A stretch of 19,981 bases of DNA from an uncultured Clostridia bacterium (GCA_937895465.1 CALAYY010000076.1:1-19981), one strand, 5' to 3'; shown: positions 7,668 to 14,308, numbered from the stretch's first letter. A program made the numbers and translations. The notes: a model not told the origin generated them from the letters alone.

Positions 7668-8006
7668 CTTAAAAAAATACTTATATTGGGAGTGGCGCTA
7701 ATTATGTGCTTAGGACTATTTGCAGGGTGCGATGAGGATATAGCAACGGACAGGATTTACATAACAATCAATGCTGAGTACAAAGAGAAGTTCTTAGCAG
7801 AAGACTTCAGTATAGAGGACTTTAAATGGGACAACATCGAACGAATGGAATACGGTAGTTGGTACGGTAATATCGAACCAGAAAGTGGCACAATGATGAT
7901 TTATTTTAAGAAGCATGGAAAGAAGCAAGTTAAAGATACGAAAAAGCATTTTGAAACACTTGTCTTTATAGATGCCGTTTCATTCGACGGTAAGCAAACT
8001 ATTTAG
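7665..8006 (+). CDS. Small lipoprotein resembling a stand-alone I9-type propeptide
   Basis: This is a predicted lipoprotein of 113 aa. MLKKILILGVALIMCLGLFAGC is a lipoprotein signal with lipobox LFAGC, so the mature protein starts at Cys22. The mature part of about 90 residues follows the pattern of inhibitor-I9 (subtilisin propeptide) folds: a strand IYITINAE, then FSIEDFKWDNIERMEY, a strand TMMIYFKKHGKKQV, a helix and a final strand FIDAVSFD. The same order is seen in the propeptide of the subtilase encoded downstream (hydrophobic strand, IELQEHSKENV, helix, VFCAEPN). It could act as a tethered inhibitor or folding helper for that protease. This is pattern matching by eye and not a proven homology. 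The protein could also be an unrelated adhesin-like domain. Confidence 0.75.
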   Translation: MLKKILILGVALIMCLGLFAGCDEDIATDRIYITINAEYKEKFLAEDFSIEDFKWDNIERMEYGSWYGNIEPESGTMMIYFKKHGKKQVKDTKKHFETLVFIDAVSFDGKQTI

Positions 8007-8043
8007 TAAAACTAAAAAATAAACACAGAAAGGGGATAAAATC

Positions 8044-8215
8044 ATGGAATTACAAAGAGGAAAACAACAAAGTTATTTATAGTATCAGGCACTTTTTTAT
8101 TAGGTTTAGTGCTACATTTGCAATCATATTTACGCCAAACATGATGCAAGCAAGTGTAATGGAGTTTGACAACGCTTTGTCATCAGAAGAAAGCATGAAG
8201 CACTTGCTGAAATGA
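8044..8215 (+). pseudogene. Frameshifted remnant of a small secreted protein
   Basis: An ATG at 8044 follows GAAAGGGG at good spacing, but its frame stops after 12 codons. Reading the +2 frame gives ITKRKTTKLFIVSGTFLLGL, a typical basic-then-hydrophobic signal sequence. The third frame then continues as ATFAIIFTPNMMQASVMEF and ends at 8213-8215. At least two frame changes are needed to join them, so this looks like a decayed secreted-protein gene. What the intact protein did is unknown. Confidence 0.55.
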
Positions 8216-8230
8216 TAGGCTTGCGGAGGG

Positions 8231-8356
8231 AAAGCTTCATAAACAAACTTGAAAAGTAGTATAGGTCTATATTGTATTTATAAACCGAATTTGACATGAT
8301 GAATACTGTAAAAGTGTGTTTTCTGCTCTTTTATAATTGCGTAAATATATTATATC
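8231..8356 (+). repeat. Promoter-region repeat, copy 2
   Basis: This is an imperfect copy of 6775-6898. The equivalent promoter elements are TTGTAT (8272-8277) and CATGAT (8295-8300) with 17-base spacing. The -10 is thus weaker than the TATAAT of copy 1. It lies upstream of lipoprotein gene 3. Confidence 0.8.
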
Positions 8357-8377
8357 AAGACTACGAACGGCAGGTTG

Positions 8378-8424
8378 CAAAAAACAAGGCGACTGAGCCG
8401 CAAAAAAAGGAGGTAATTACCATG
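8378..8424 (+). repeat. Leader repeat before lipoprotein gene 3 (copy 2)
   Basis: This near-copy of 7622-7667 carries AAGGAGG at 8407-8413, eight bases before the ATG at 8422. It fixes the start of lipoprotein gene 3 and shows that an open upstream extension of the frame (to 8296) is not translated. Confidence 0.8.
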
Positions 8425-9081
8425 TTAAAAAAGACTTTAGGATTAGTTATAGCAGCCATCATGTTGCTTGGGGTATTTGGACTAACCGCTTGCAACGGCG
8501 ACCTTGCGCAGTACAAAACTGACGCAAAGGCAGCGATACAAACATACGCCGATGCCAAAGGACAAGTCAACTATTGCACGGACAGCTGGATGACGATTTG
8601 CAATGCCGTTACAGCGGGTAAAGCAGCTGTGGATGCAGCAAAGAACAAGGATAAAGTTGATGCCGCGGTAGCGACAGCAAAAGAGATTAACGAGGTGCGA
8701 AAGGAGGGACAGGGAATGTTTTACACTTTGCAAGAAGCGTATGGCGAGGGCTTGTTGACCATGCAGGATTTGCAGGCAATAGCCGATTTTCTGAACGGTG
8801 GTACGGCAAGCAGTACGGAATTAAGTGATGAAATAATTGAACGAATTAAAGAAGCCGCAGCCATTGATATGCGTAATAAAGAGCCGGCTTTAGAAACAAA
8901 GGCTGAGGATTTCAATATCCTTAAATATTATGGCACCTACAACGAGAGTGTTGCAGTAATATTAAATGATCCGTACCACGAATACCCGATGGAAATAGTT
9001 GATATATGGATAGAGGTGGCAGGTGTATCATTCCACTATGTAGGTCATGGCACGATAACCATTTGGACAAAAAATAAATAA
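8422..9081 (+). CDS. Lipoprotein with helical region and C-terminal beta region
   Basis: This is a predicted surface lipoprotein of 219 aa. The start at 8422 is set by AAGGAGG; a longer frame from 8296 would read through the promoter repeat. The signal MLKKTLGLVIAAIMLLGVFG ends in lipobox LTAC (Cys24). Residues about 30-90 are Ala/Lys-rich and helical (DAKAAIQTYADAK, KAAVDAAKNKDKVDAAVATA), resembling helical spacer repeats of Gram-positive surface proteins. A conserved-looking block FYTLQEAYGEGLLTMQDLQ follows at about 100. The C terminus (YYGTYNESVAVIL to the end) is beta-rich with several aromatics. The function is unknown. It is followed by the surface protease gene after 93 bases, including a long hairpin. 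Confidence 0.85.
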   Translation: MLKKTLGLVIAAIMLLGVFGLTACNGDLAQYKTDAKAAIQTYADAKGQVNYCTDSWMTICNAVTAGKAAVDAAKNKDKVDAAVATAKEINEVRKEGQGMFYTLQEAYGEGLLTMQDLQAIADFLNGGTASSTELSDEIIERIKEAAAIDMRNKEPALETKAEDFNILKYYGTYNESVAVILNDPYHEYPMEIVDIWIEVAGVSFHYVGHGTITIWTKNK

Positions 9082-9092
9082 AAAACAATAAA

Positions 9093-9160
9093 ATTGATAT
9101 GCGCTTCCTTAGTTTAACATGTTTCTATTTTCATGTCTAACTTTTTGGGTGCATATCAAT
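9093..9160 (+). promoter_or_regulatory. Long hairpin directly before the protease ribosome binding site
   Basis: ATTGATATGC (9093-9102) pairs perfectly with GCATATCAAT (9151-9160). Inside it AGTTTAACATG pairs with CATGTCTAACT except for one A-C mismatch, leaving a 10-base loop TTTCTATTTT. The hairpin ends two bases before GGGAGGA (9163-9169). No T-run follows, so it is not a standard terminator. It could control translation, protect the mRNA 5' end or adjust readthrough from the lipoprotein gene. Confidence 0.6.
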
Positions 9161-9174
9161 ACGGGAGGAATAAT

Positions 9175-12100
9175 ATGAGCAAATTTTTTAACAAAACAAG
9201 TAGGTTAGCAGTTTTGGCAATTGGGGTGTTGATAGCGACTTTGTCGCTCGTTTTCGCTTTCAACAATGGGGTTGCAGCCTACGCAATGGATGGGGATACG
9301 CAGGTTATATGCGGTGCAACAATAGATGACAATTTTGAGGATAACACGGTCATCGTTATTGTTGACCCTAATATCGCAAAACTCAATAAACTCCATAATG
9401 CAAAGGCTTTTGATGGCATTGAGATAGACTCAATTATTGAGTTGACTAGCCGTGAAAAGAAAGTTAATCATGGACAGAAAAACGAATTTTCGCAAACCGT
9501 AAAAATTGAATTGCAAGAACATTCGAAAGAAAATGTTCTTGCGGCTATTGCGTTTTTGGAAAAGATGGAGGGCGTTTTTTGTGCGGAACCCAATTACTTA
9601 TATGGAGTAGAAATTGTTCCTAATGATCCGAATTATACAAGCAATTTATTGTGGGGATTAAATGGAACAAATGGCATTAAAATGCCAGACGCATGGGGTA
9701 TAGCGAGAGGGAGTAATTCGATTAGAGTTGGCGTCATTGATACTGGAATAGCTACGCATCCAGACCTTGATGCAAATTTGGTTAGTGGATGGGATACTTT
9801 TCACAACAACTCTACAACAACTGATGACACACATTCACACGGAACTCATGTCGCTGGTACAATTGGTGCGGTTGGAAACAACTCGACTGGAGTGGTCGGT
9901 GTTAACTGGAGCGTATCATTAGTGCCGTTACAAGCGGCAAATGCAAGCAATACATTCTCCTCAACAGATGTTGTAGCGGCGATTAAATGGGCAGAAGATA
10001 GGTGTGGTACTGCAGATCAAGTTCATGTAATAAACTACAGTGTAGGTGGTTTCGGGACTTCAACGGCGGTTAGGACTGAAGTTGGTAAATATTGTGGGCT
10101 TTTTGTTTGGACAGCTGGAAACGAGGAAACCAATATAGACACAAGAATCAGTTCAAACGGCAGTTTTAACCTTGCAAATTTAATTTCTGTAGGGGCGTTA
10201 AAAAGCAACGGCGAACGTCCGGGCGTTGCAGATTGGGGCTATACTTCAACCGGAAGCCCACAGGGCTCTAACTATAGTGCAAACGGCACTAATGTACATA
10301 TCTATGCGCCAGGCGATGGAATACGCAGTACCGTTCTTAGCAATGGGTATGGGAGTAAATCAGGGACAAGCATGGCAGCACCTCACGTTGCAGGGGTTGC
10401 AGGTTTAATGCTGTCGGTAAATCCAAATATGATGGGGATAACAGGCAATACACTCGGTGCAAGATTAAAAACCGCATTAACGGCAAGCGCAAATACAGTA
10501 ACAATTACAATACCAAATGGTTCTGGCACTATTACTCAAAGTGTTAAAAAATTAAACGCCGCTGAAGCGGTGTATTATGCTGCATTTCAAACGAGCAATG
10601 GTGGCAATACAATAGCTGTAAGAAACGGTGTAACGCTTCGTGGCGAGGTTGTTTTGCCAAGCACTATAGATGGTACGACTATTACGACGATAGCTGCCAG
10701 CGCCTTTGCCAACTGCACGCAACTATCCCAAATATCAATCCCTGCAAGTGTAAAAAACATAGGGAATTACGCCTTCCAAAATTGCACTGAATTGATGGGT
10801 GTTACGTTTGGACAAAACAGCCAAATGGCAAGTATCGGCGATTCTGCCTTTTCGGGATGTACAGGTCTTACTGGAATAACGATTCCCGCTAATTTAACGA
10901 GTATTGGTAATTCTGCCTTTTCCAGTTGTACAGGTCTTACGGAAATAACGATTCCCTCAAGCGTAACAAGTATCGGCAGCTCCGCGTTTTCGGGTTGTAA
11001 CCGTCTTAAAAGCATGACGATACCTTTTGCAGGCGCAAGTAGAGCGGCTACGGGATACGGCACGAGGTTTGGATACATATTTGGGACAAGTAGTTATGAG
11101 GGAGGAGTAAGTACGAATCAGTTTGGCATAACGTATTATATTCCGGCAACCTTGAATAAACTTAATATAACCGGGAATATAAGTTTTTATGCATTTTATA
11201 GATGTACCGGGCTTACGGACATAACGATAGGCAACGGCGTAACTGAAATCATGGATTATGCGTTTTACGGCTGTCCAGGACTGACGAGAATAACGATAGG
11301 TAACGGCGTAGAGGATATATGTGGAAGCGCTTTTGACGGTTGCGTCGGATTAACAAGCGTGACTATTCCCGACAGCGTAACAGTTATAGGCGCAGACGCA
11401 TTTGCTAGATGCACGGGACTGATAAAGGTAGTAGTCCCAGACAGTGTAAGGTTAATAGGAATGTCCGCGTTTCATGGCTGTTCGCATTTGCAGGAAATAA
11501 CTCTGCCATTTGTCGGCAATGCAATAAACAGCGGGTCAAATAATCATTTTGGATATATCTTTGGCGCGTCTGACCAATTCAATCAAGGCAATTACCTGCC
11601 CTCATCGCTCAAAGAGGTGACAATATCCCGCAGTTTACCAAGCAGTAAGTATATAATGGCAAACCCCGCTTTTTACACTTGTATCGGATTGGAGCGTATC
11701 ACGGTAAGTGGTAACGTGGAAATAGGCTTTGCGGCGTTTGTGTTTTGCAGCGGCTTGAAATCCGTAAGGGTAGGCAGCGGTGTGACGGCTATAGGGGATA
11801 ACGCTTTTGCACATTGCAGTAGTTTACAAACGGTAAGTATATCCCAAAGCGTTACGACCATAGGAAACAACGCTTTTGCTTATTGCGCTTCACTGATCGA
11901 CATAACCATTCCAAGCAGCGTAGAGAGTATCGGAACATACGCATTCGAAAACTGTACAAGCTTAGAAACCGTCATCATGAAAAGAACCGCGCCGAATATT
12001 ACGAGCTTAGGAGCGGACGCTTTTGACGGCTGTAACTCTTTAATAAGAATTATAGTAGATGAGAACAGTCTAACCGAATACGGAAGCGCGGCAGATTGGT

Positions 12101-12522
12101 CTGAATACGCCCAGCTTATTATAGGCGACATGGATCTCCTTTACGGCAACCAGGCGGTGTTTTATCCGAACACAGATAACTCCGCCGCTGTTGAAGCGTT
12201 GTCGGATGCCGTCATTGGTACGGGACACGGCCAGTCAAATCTGCTGTTTTATTTCAGTATTAGGTATCTAGACGGAAACGAGGTATCCGGCAGTTTTTCA
12301 TACGGGCTTATCACTAACGCCAATATGGGTTCTGTAATTGCGATTATATACGGCGGGACAATCAATCAAGGGGATATTAAATTTAGCGTTATTCGTGAAA
12401 TAATTCTCAGAGCGCCGAGCTACAGTCCACTGGAATATGATTTTTATACGGATTTTTATGTTTACGACTCTAATATCGAGTTTTTCGCGATTACGGGGAT
12501 AATTGAATTGCAGGGGCAATAG
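9175..12522 (+). CDS. Secreted subtilisin-like protease (S8) with BspA-type leucine-rich repeats
   Basis: This predicted extracellular serine protease has 1115 aa. The ATG at 9175 is chosen because GGGAGGA (9163-9169) precedes it; the in-frame ATG at 9133 has no ribosome binding site and lies inside the hairpin. Order: signal peptide 1-37 (cut likely after AYA), inhibitor-I9-like propeptide about 57-145 (ending FCAEPNYLYG), and an S8 catalytic domain about 150-470. The catalytic residues are Asp189 (VIDTG), His222 (HSHGTHVAG) and Ser399 (GTSMAAPHVAG), with oxyanion Asn316 (TAGNE). Residues about 485-965 are 23-residue LRR_5/BspA repeats (IPxSVTxIGxxAFxxCxxLxxI). The last 130 residues are beta-rich, with no LPXTG anchor seen. 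The triad is complete, so it should be active. The repeats probably bind host, food or cell-surface ligands. Confidence 0.95.
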   Translation: MSKFFNKTSRLAVLAIGVLIATLSLVFAFNNGVAAYAMDGDTQVICGATIDDNFEDNTVIVIVDPNIAKLNKLHNAKAFDGIEIDSIIELTSREKKVNHGQKNEFSQTVKIELQEHSKENVLAAIAFLEKMEGVFCAEPNYLYGVEIVPNDPNYTSNLLWGLNGTNGIKMPDAWGIARGSNSIRVGVIDTGIATHPDLDANLVSGWDTFHNNSTTTDDTHSHGTHVAGTIGAVGNNSTGVVGVNWSVSLVPLQAANASNTFSSTDVVAAIKWAEDRCGTADQVHVINYSVGGFGTSTAVRTEVGKYCGLFVWTAGNEETNIDTRISSNGSFNLANLISVGALKSNGERPGVADWGYTSTGSPQGSNYSANGTNVHIYAPGDGIRSTVLSNGYGSKSGTSMAAPHVAGVAGLMLSVNPNMMGITGNTLGARLKTALTASANTVTITIPNGSGTITQSVKKLNAAEAVYYAAFQTSNGGNTIAVRNGVTLRGEVVLPSTIDGTTITTIAASAFANCTQLSQISIPASVKNIGNYAFQNCTELMGVTFGQNSQMASIGDSAFSGCTGLTGITIPANLTSIGNSAFSSCTGLTEITIPSSVTSIGSSAFSGCNRLKSMTIPFAGASRAATGYGTRFGYIFGTSSYEGGVSTNQFGITYYIPATLNKLNITGNISFYAFYRCTGLTDITIGNGVTEIMDYAFYGCPGLTRITIGNGVEDICGSAFDGCVGLTSVTIPDSVTVIGADAFARCTGLIKVVVPDSVRLIGMSAFHGCSHLQEITLPFVGNAINSGSNNHFGYIFGASDQFNQGNYLPSSLKEVTISRSLPSSKYIMANPAFYTCIGLERITVSGNVEIGFAAFVFCSGLKSVRVGSGVTAIGDNAFAHCSSLQTVSISQSVTTIGNNAFAYCASLIDITIPSSVESIGTYAFENCTSLETVIMKRTAPNITSLGADAFDGCNSLIRIIVDENSLTEYGSAADWSEYAQLIIGDMDLLYGNQAVFYPNTDNSAAVEALSDAVIGTGHGQSNLLFYFSIRYLDGNEVSGSFSYGLITNANMGSVIAIIYGGTINQGDIKFSVIREIILRAPSYSPLEYDFYTDFYVYDSNIEFFAITGIIELQGQ
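10837..10974 (+). repeat. Two tandem 69-bp leucine-rich-repeat units in the protease gene
   Basis: Units 10837-10905 and 10906-10974 are close DNA copies, each encoding 23 residues with AF...CTGLTxITIP. Other repeats in the gene are more diverged, so these two reflect a recent duplication. Confidence 0.75.
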
Positions 12523-12581
12523 TCATGTAACAAATGAAATAAGCCATTCAGAAGCTATCACATTAGACCATTATTTAATGC

Positions 12582-12607
12582 AAAAGACCGCCTTATAAGC
12601 GGTCTTT
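12582..12607. terminator. Bidirectional terminator between protease gene and tRNA-Ala
   Basis: AAAAGACCGC and GCGGTCTTTT form a 10-bp stem with a short loop, followed by T on the + strand. It ends two bases before the tRNA 3' CCA and can stop both the protease transcript and the - strand tRNA transcript. Confidence 0.85.
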
Positions 12608-12608
12608 T

Positions 12609-12684
12609 TGGTGGAGATGAAGAGGGTCGAACTCTCTACCTCTTGAATGCCATTCAAGCGCTCTGCCAATTGAGCTACATCCCC
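12609..12684 (-). tRNA. tRNA-Ala (anticodon GGC)
   Basis: Read on the - strand, GGGGATG (5') pairs with CATCTCC across the acceptor stem with one G-U pair. The D arm is GCTC/GAGC, the anticodon stem CTTGA/TCAAG with loop ATGGCAT gives anticodon GGC (Ala), and the T arm has GTTCGAC with flanking GAGAG/CTCTT pairing. The 3' CCA is encoded in the DNA (12609-12611). It decodes GCC and GCU. The gene looks complete and stands alone. Confidence 0.96.
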
Positions 12685-12851
12685 ATATAAGTATTGTTTT
12701 TGGTTTATATATGTTATCATATTTTTTAATTTATGGCTATAATTTTGTTGGCTGTTTTTATGTTTTTGGAAAAACCTTTTTTTGTCAAAGATAACCTTAA
12801 CAGCATATTATAAAACTACATATAAGTTGTTGGAATTTCTAATAATAACAT

Positions 12852-12888
12852 CATCTTATTTGATATTTACATAATAAGATGTTATAGT
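12852..12888 (+). promoter_or_regulatory. Promoter with overlapping inverted repeat, LOG-like gene
   Basis: TTGATA (12860-12865) and TATAGT (12883-12888) are 17 bases apart, a good sigma-A promoter. CATCTTATT (12852-12860) and AATAAGATG (12873-12881) form a perfect 9-bp inverted repeat that covers the -35 and spacer, so it could be an operator. Confidence 0.6.
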
Positions 12889-12925
12889 AAAAGAACAAAT
12901 CTTAAAAAAAGGAAAAATTTGGCAG

Positions 12926-13492
12926 ATGAGAAAAACGATTGCTATAGTAGGTGACAGTAATATTGACAATGACCCCAAAAAGCAGCAAATAGCTTTTGAG
13001 ACAGGAAAAATACTGATTGATAACGGTTATAGAATAATTTCTGGCGGATTGGGCGGTGTAATGGAAGCCGCATTTAAGGGAGCGCACGCATCCGAGAAGT
13101 ATAAAGAAGGCGATACAATAGGTATATTGCCTATGTTTTCTCCGCTTGAAGCCAATCAATACGCCGACATAATAATACCTACCGGCTTAGACTTATACCG
13201 TAATGTCATAATCGCCAATGCTGCTTCAGCAGTAATTGCAATAGGCGGCGGTGCAGGTACAATGTCCGAAATAACTAATGCATGGGCATTGCACAGATTG
13301 ATTTTGGCTTATAGCAATGTTGACGGCTGGAGTTCTAAGGTGGCAGACACTAAGATAGACCAGAGAAACAGATATAAGGGCATTGATGACAAAGTGTATG
13401 GAATACAAACTCCCCAAGAAGCAATAGAGATTATCAATAAATACATTGATAAATATACCCTTTATCATAAAGGCATAGTAAAAGGCGAGTAA
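12926..13492 (+). CDS. LOG-like / TIGR00725-type Rossmann-fold protein
   Basis: This 188-aa protein resembles the TIGR00725/LOG (SLOG superfamily) group, Rossmann-like proteins that bind nucleotides or nucleotide-derived ligands. Visible features are an N-terminal strand IAIVGDSN, an IISGGLGGVMEAAFKGA turn that matches the conserved GGxxGxMxAaxxGA motif, and AIGGGAGTMSEITNAW where cytokinin-activating LOG enzymes have PGGxGTxxE. The Pro is replaced by Gly here, so phosphoribohydrolase activity is uncertain. The C-terminal helix PQEAIEIINKYID is typical. The ribosome binding site is AAAGGA at rather long spacing. It is a single gene with its own promoter and terminator. Confidence 0.8.
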   Translation: MRKTIAIVGDSNIDNDPKKQQIAFETGKILIDNGYRIISGGLGGVMEAAFKGAHASEKYKEGDTIGILPMFSPLEANQYADIIIPTGLDLYRNVIIANAASAVIAIGGGAGTMSEITNAWALHRLILAYSNVDGWSSKVADTKIDQRNRYKGIDDKVYGIQTPQEAIEIINKYIDKYTLYHKGIVKGE

Positions 13493-13515
13493 GGTATTTA
13501 TTTTAAGTTAATTTT

Positions 13516-13547
13516 AAAGAGTCCAAAATCTGTTTTGGGCTCTTTTT
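13516..13547. terminator. Intrinsic terminator after LOG-like gene
   Basis: AAAGAGTCCAAAA (13516-13528) and TTTTGGGCTCTTT (13533-13545) form a 13-bp stem with one G-U pair and loop TCTG, followed by TT. It may also serve the - strand gene that ends at 13618. Confidence 0.88.
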
Positions 13548-13617
13548 ATAGCAATTTACTTTTCCTGCTTATTCAACATTGATTTTGAAATGAGTATTTC
13601 TTGTCAGAAGAGGTATC

Positions 13618-13995
13618 TTACTTTGAGGAATCGTTGTTTTGTTGATTGGTGCTTTGAGCTGTATTGGCAGTGTTTGGATTTTGCTGTGAAGATGAAGTTT
13701 GATCAGAAGCTTTATTTTGTACAGCAGCTTGTGCTGATGCTTGTTGTGTGGCTTGTGCTGATGCTTGTTGTGTTGTTTTCTGAGTTTGTGTTTGCTGTGC
13801 AGCGGTTTGCTGTTCAGCAGCTCTTATTTCACATAATTCCCTTAAAGATGCTATAGTAATCAAAGTGCTTGAAAGCTGAGAAAAAATTCTGGACATAAGC
13901 AACACCTCTTCATCTTCTAGATCTTTTGCTATAGAATTAGCCAAAGCGGTAATACCAAATGTAAGTTCACAGAAGTTTATTTTGCATATATCCAT
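13618..13995 (-). CDS. DUF6774-like small protein with Q/S/T-rich tail
   Basis: This 125-aa protein is of unknown function. Residues 1-60 (INFCELTFGITALANSIAKD, then ... LSSTLITIASLRELCE) resemble small clostridial proteins of the DUF6774 kind, where a short helix-rich core is conserved. Residues 61-125 are a low-complexity tail of Gln, Ala, Ser, Thr and Asn. Part of the tail is encoded by a tandem 24-bp repeat. GAGG precedes the ATG at suitable spacing and a TATAAT on the - strand (14011-14016) lies just upstream. No signal peptide is seen, so it is probably cytoplasmic. The family name is recalled from pattern and not searched. The + strand frame across it is a composition artefact. Confidence 0.72.
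   Translation of the reverse strand: MDICKINFCELTFGITALANSIAKDLEDEEVLLMSRIFSQLSSTLITIASLRELCEIRAAEQQTAAQQTQTQKTTQQASAQATQQASAQAAVQNKASDQTSSSQQNPNTANTAQSTNQQNNDSSK
13727..13774 (-). repeat. Tandem 24-bp repeat in the Q-rich tail
   Basis: Units 13727-13750 and 13751-13774 are identical except for the last base. On the - strand they encode the duplicated QQASAQAT-like octapeptide. Such repeats expand and shrink by slippage, so tail length may vary among strains. Confidence 0.85.
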
Positions 13996-14101
13996 TTCTT
14001 ACCTCATCATATTATATATGCCGTTAAAATTTTAATGACATAACCAAAAATATTATATAACTTACAGATAAAAGAGACTTTAATCAACCCTTTCTTACCA
14101 G

Positions 14102-14138
14102 AAAAATCATTTCCTTAAAATTGAGGGAGATGATTTTT
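14102..14138. terminator. Hairpin with T-tract in the 14.0-14.3 kb gap
   Basis: AAAAATCATTTCC (14102-14114) and GGAGATGATTTTT (14126-14138) form a 13-bp stem with one G-U pair. T-runs follow in both directions. It may be a second terminator for the - strand radical SAM operon, or part of an unannotated short RNA. Confidence 0.6.
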
Positions 14139-14154
14139 TGGTATTTTAAGCAAA

Positions 14155-14199
14155 AGAGCGTGTGCCGATGGCGATAAAAACGGCAGACGCTCTTTTTTT
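14155..14199. terminator. Strong hairpin terminator downstream of the radical SAM operon
   Basis: AGAGCGTGTGCCG (from 14155) pairs with CGGCAGACGCTCT (ending about 14192) with one mismatch, and seven T follow on the + strand. On the - strand it lies about 110 bases past the stop at 14309 and is followed by TTTT, so it can end that operon. The longer T-run is on the + strand, where no gene is evident upstream. Confidence 0.65.
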
Positions 14200-14308
14200 G
14201 GGGTAGGTATGACTTACGATGAAAAAGTTGCAAGGTGTAATTAATATTTTTATATAACACAGGAATTATCATTAAATGGTAACGCAAATCATTGATATTT
14301 GGCGGTAG
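14200..14308. other. Intergenic DNA without a recognised gene
   Basis: The gap between 13996 and 14308 holds the two hairpins described above. This remainder has only an 11-codon ATG frame at 14209 (MTYDEKVARCN) preceded by GGGGTAGGT, too short to call. Nothing else is seen. Confidence 0.4.

Noticed and set aside
8296..8421. Upstream extension of lipoprotein 3 (MMNTVKVCFLL... frame)
   Set aside because: It runs through the promoter repeat and lacks a ribosome binding site; the Shine-Dalgarno at 8407-8413 and the lipoprotein signal both fix the start at 8422.
6775..8424. CRISPR array or insertion sequence explaining the repeats
   Set aside because: There are only two copies of each repeat, they are imperfect and far apart, and no transposase, terminal inverted repeats or cas genes are present.
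9133..9174. ATG at 9133 as protease start
   Set aside because: It lies inside the hairpin without a ribosome binding site and would add residues ahead of a complete signal peptide.
10767..12131. Antisense frames of 65-103 codons across the LRR region
   Set aside because: They arise from the repeated LRR codon pattern, have no ribosome binding sites and resemble no known protein.
13590..13856. 88-codon + strand frame
   Set aside because: It is the complement of the Q-rich tail of the - strand gene; the V/L/F-rich product reflects that composition.
14209..14244. 11-codon frame MTYDEKVARCN
   Set aside because: It is too short to support and no similar product is recognised.
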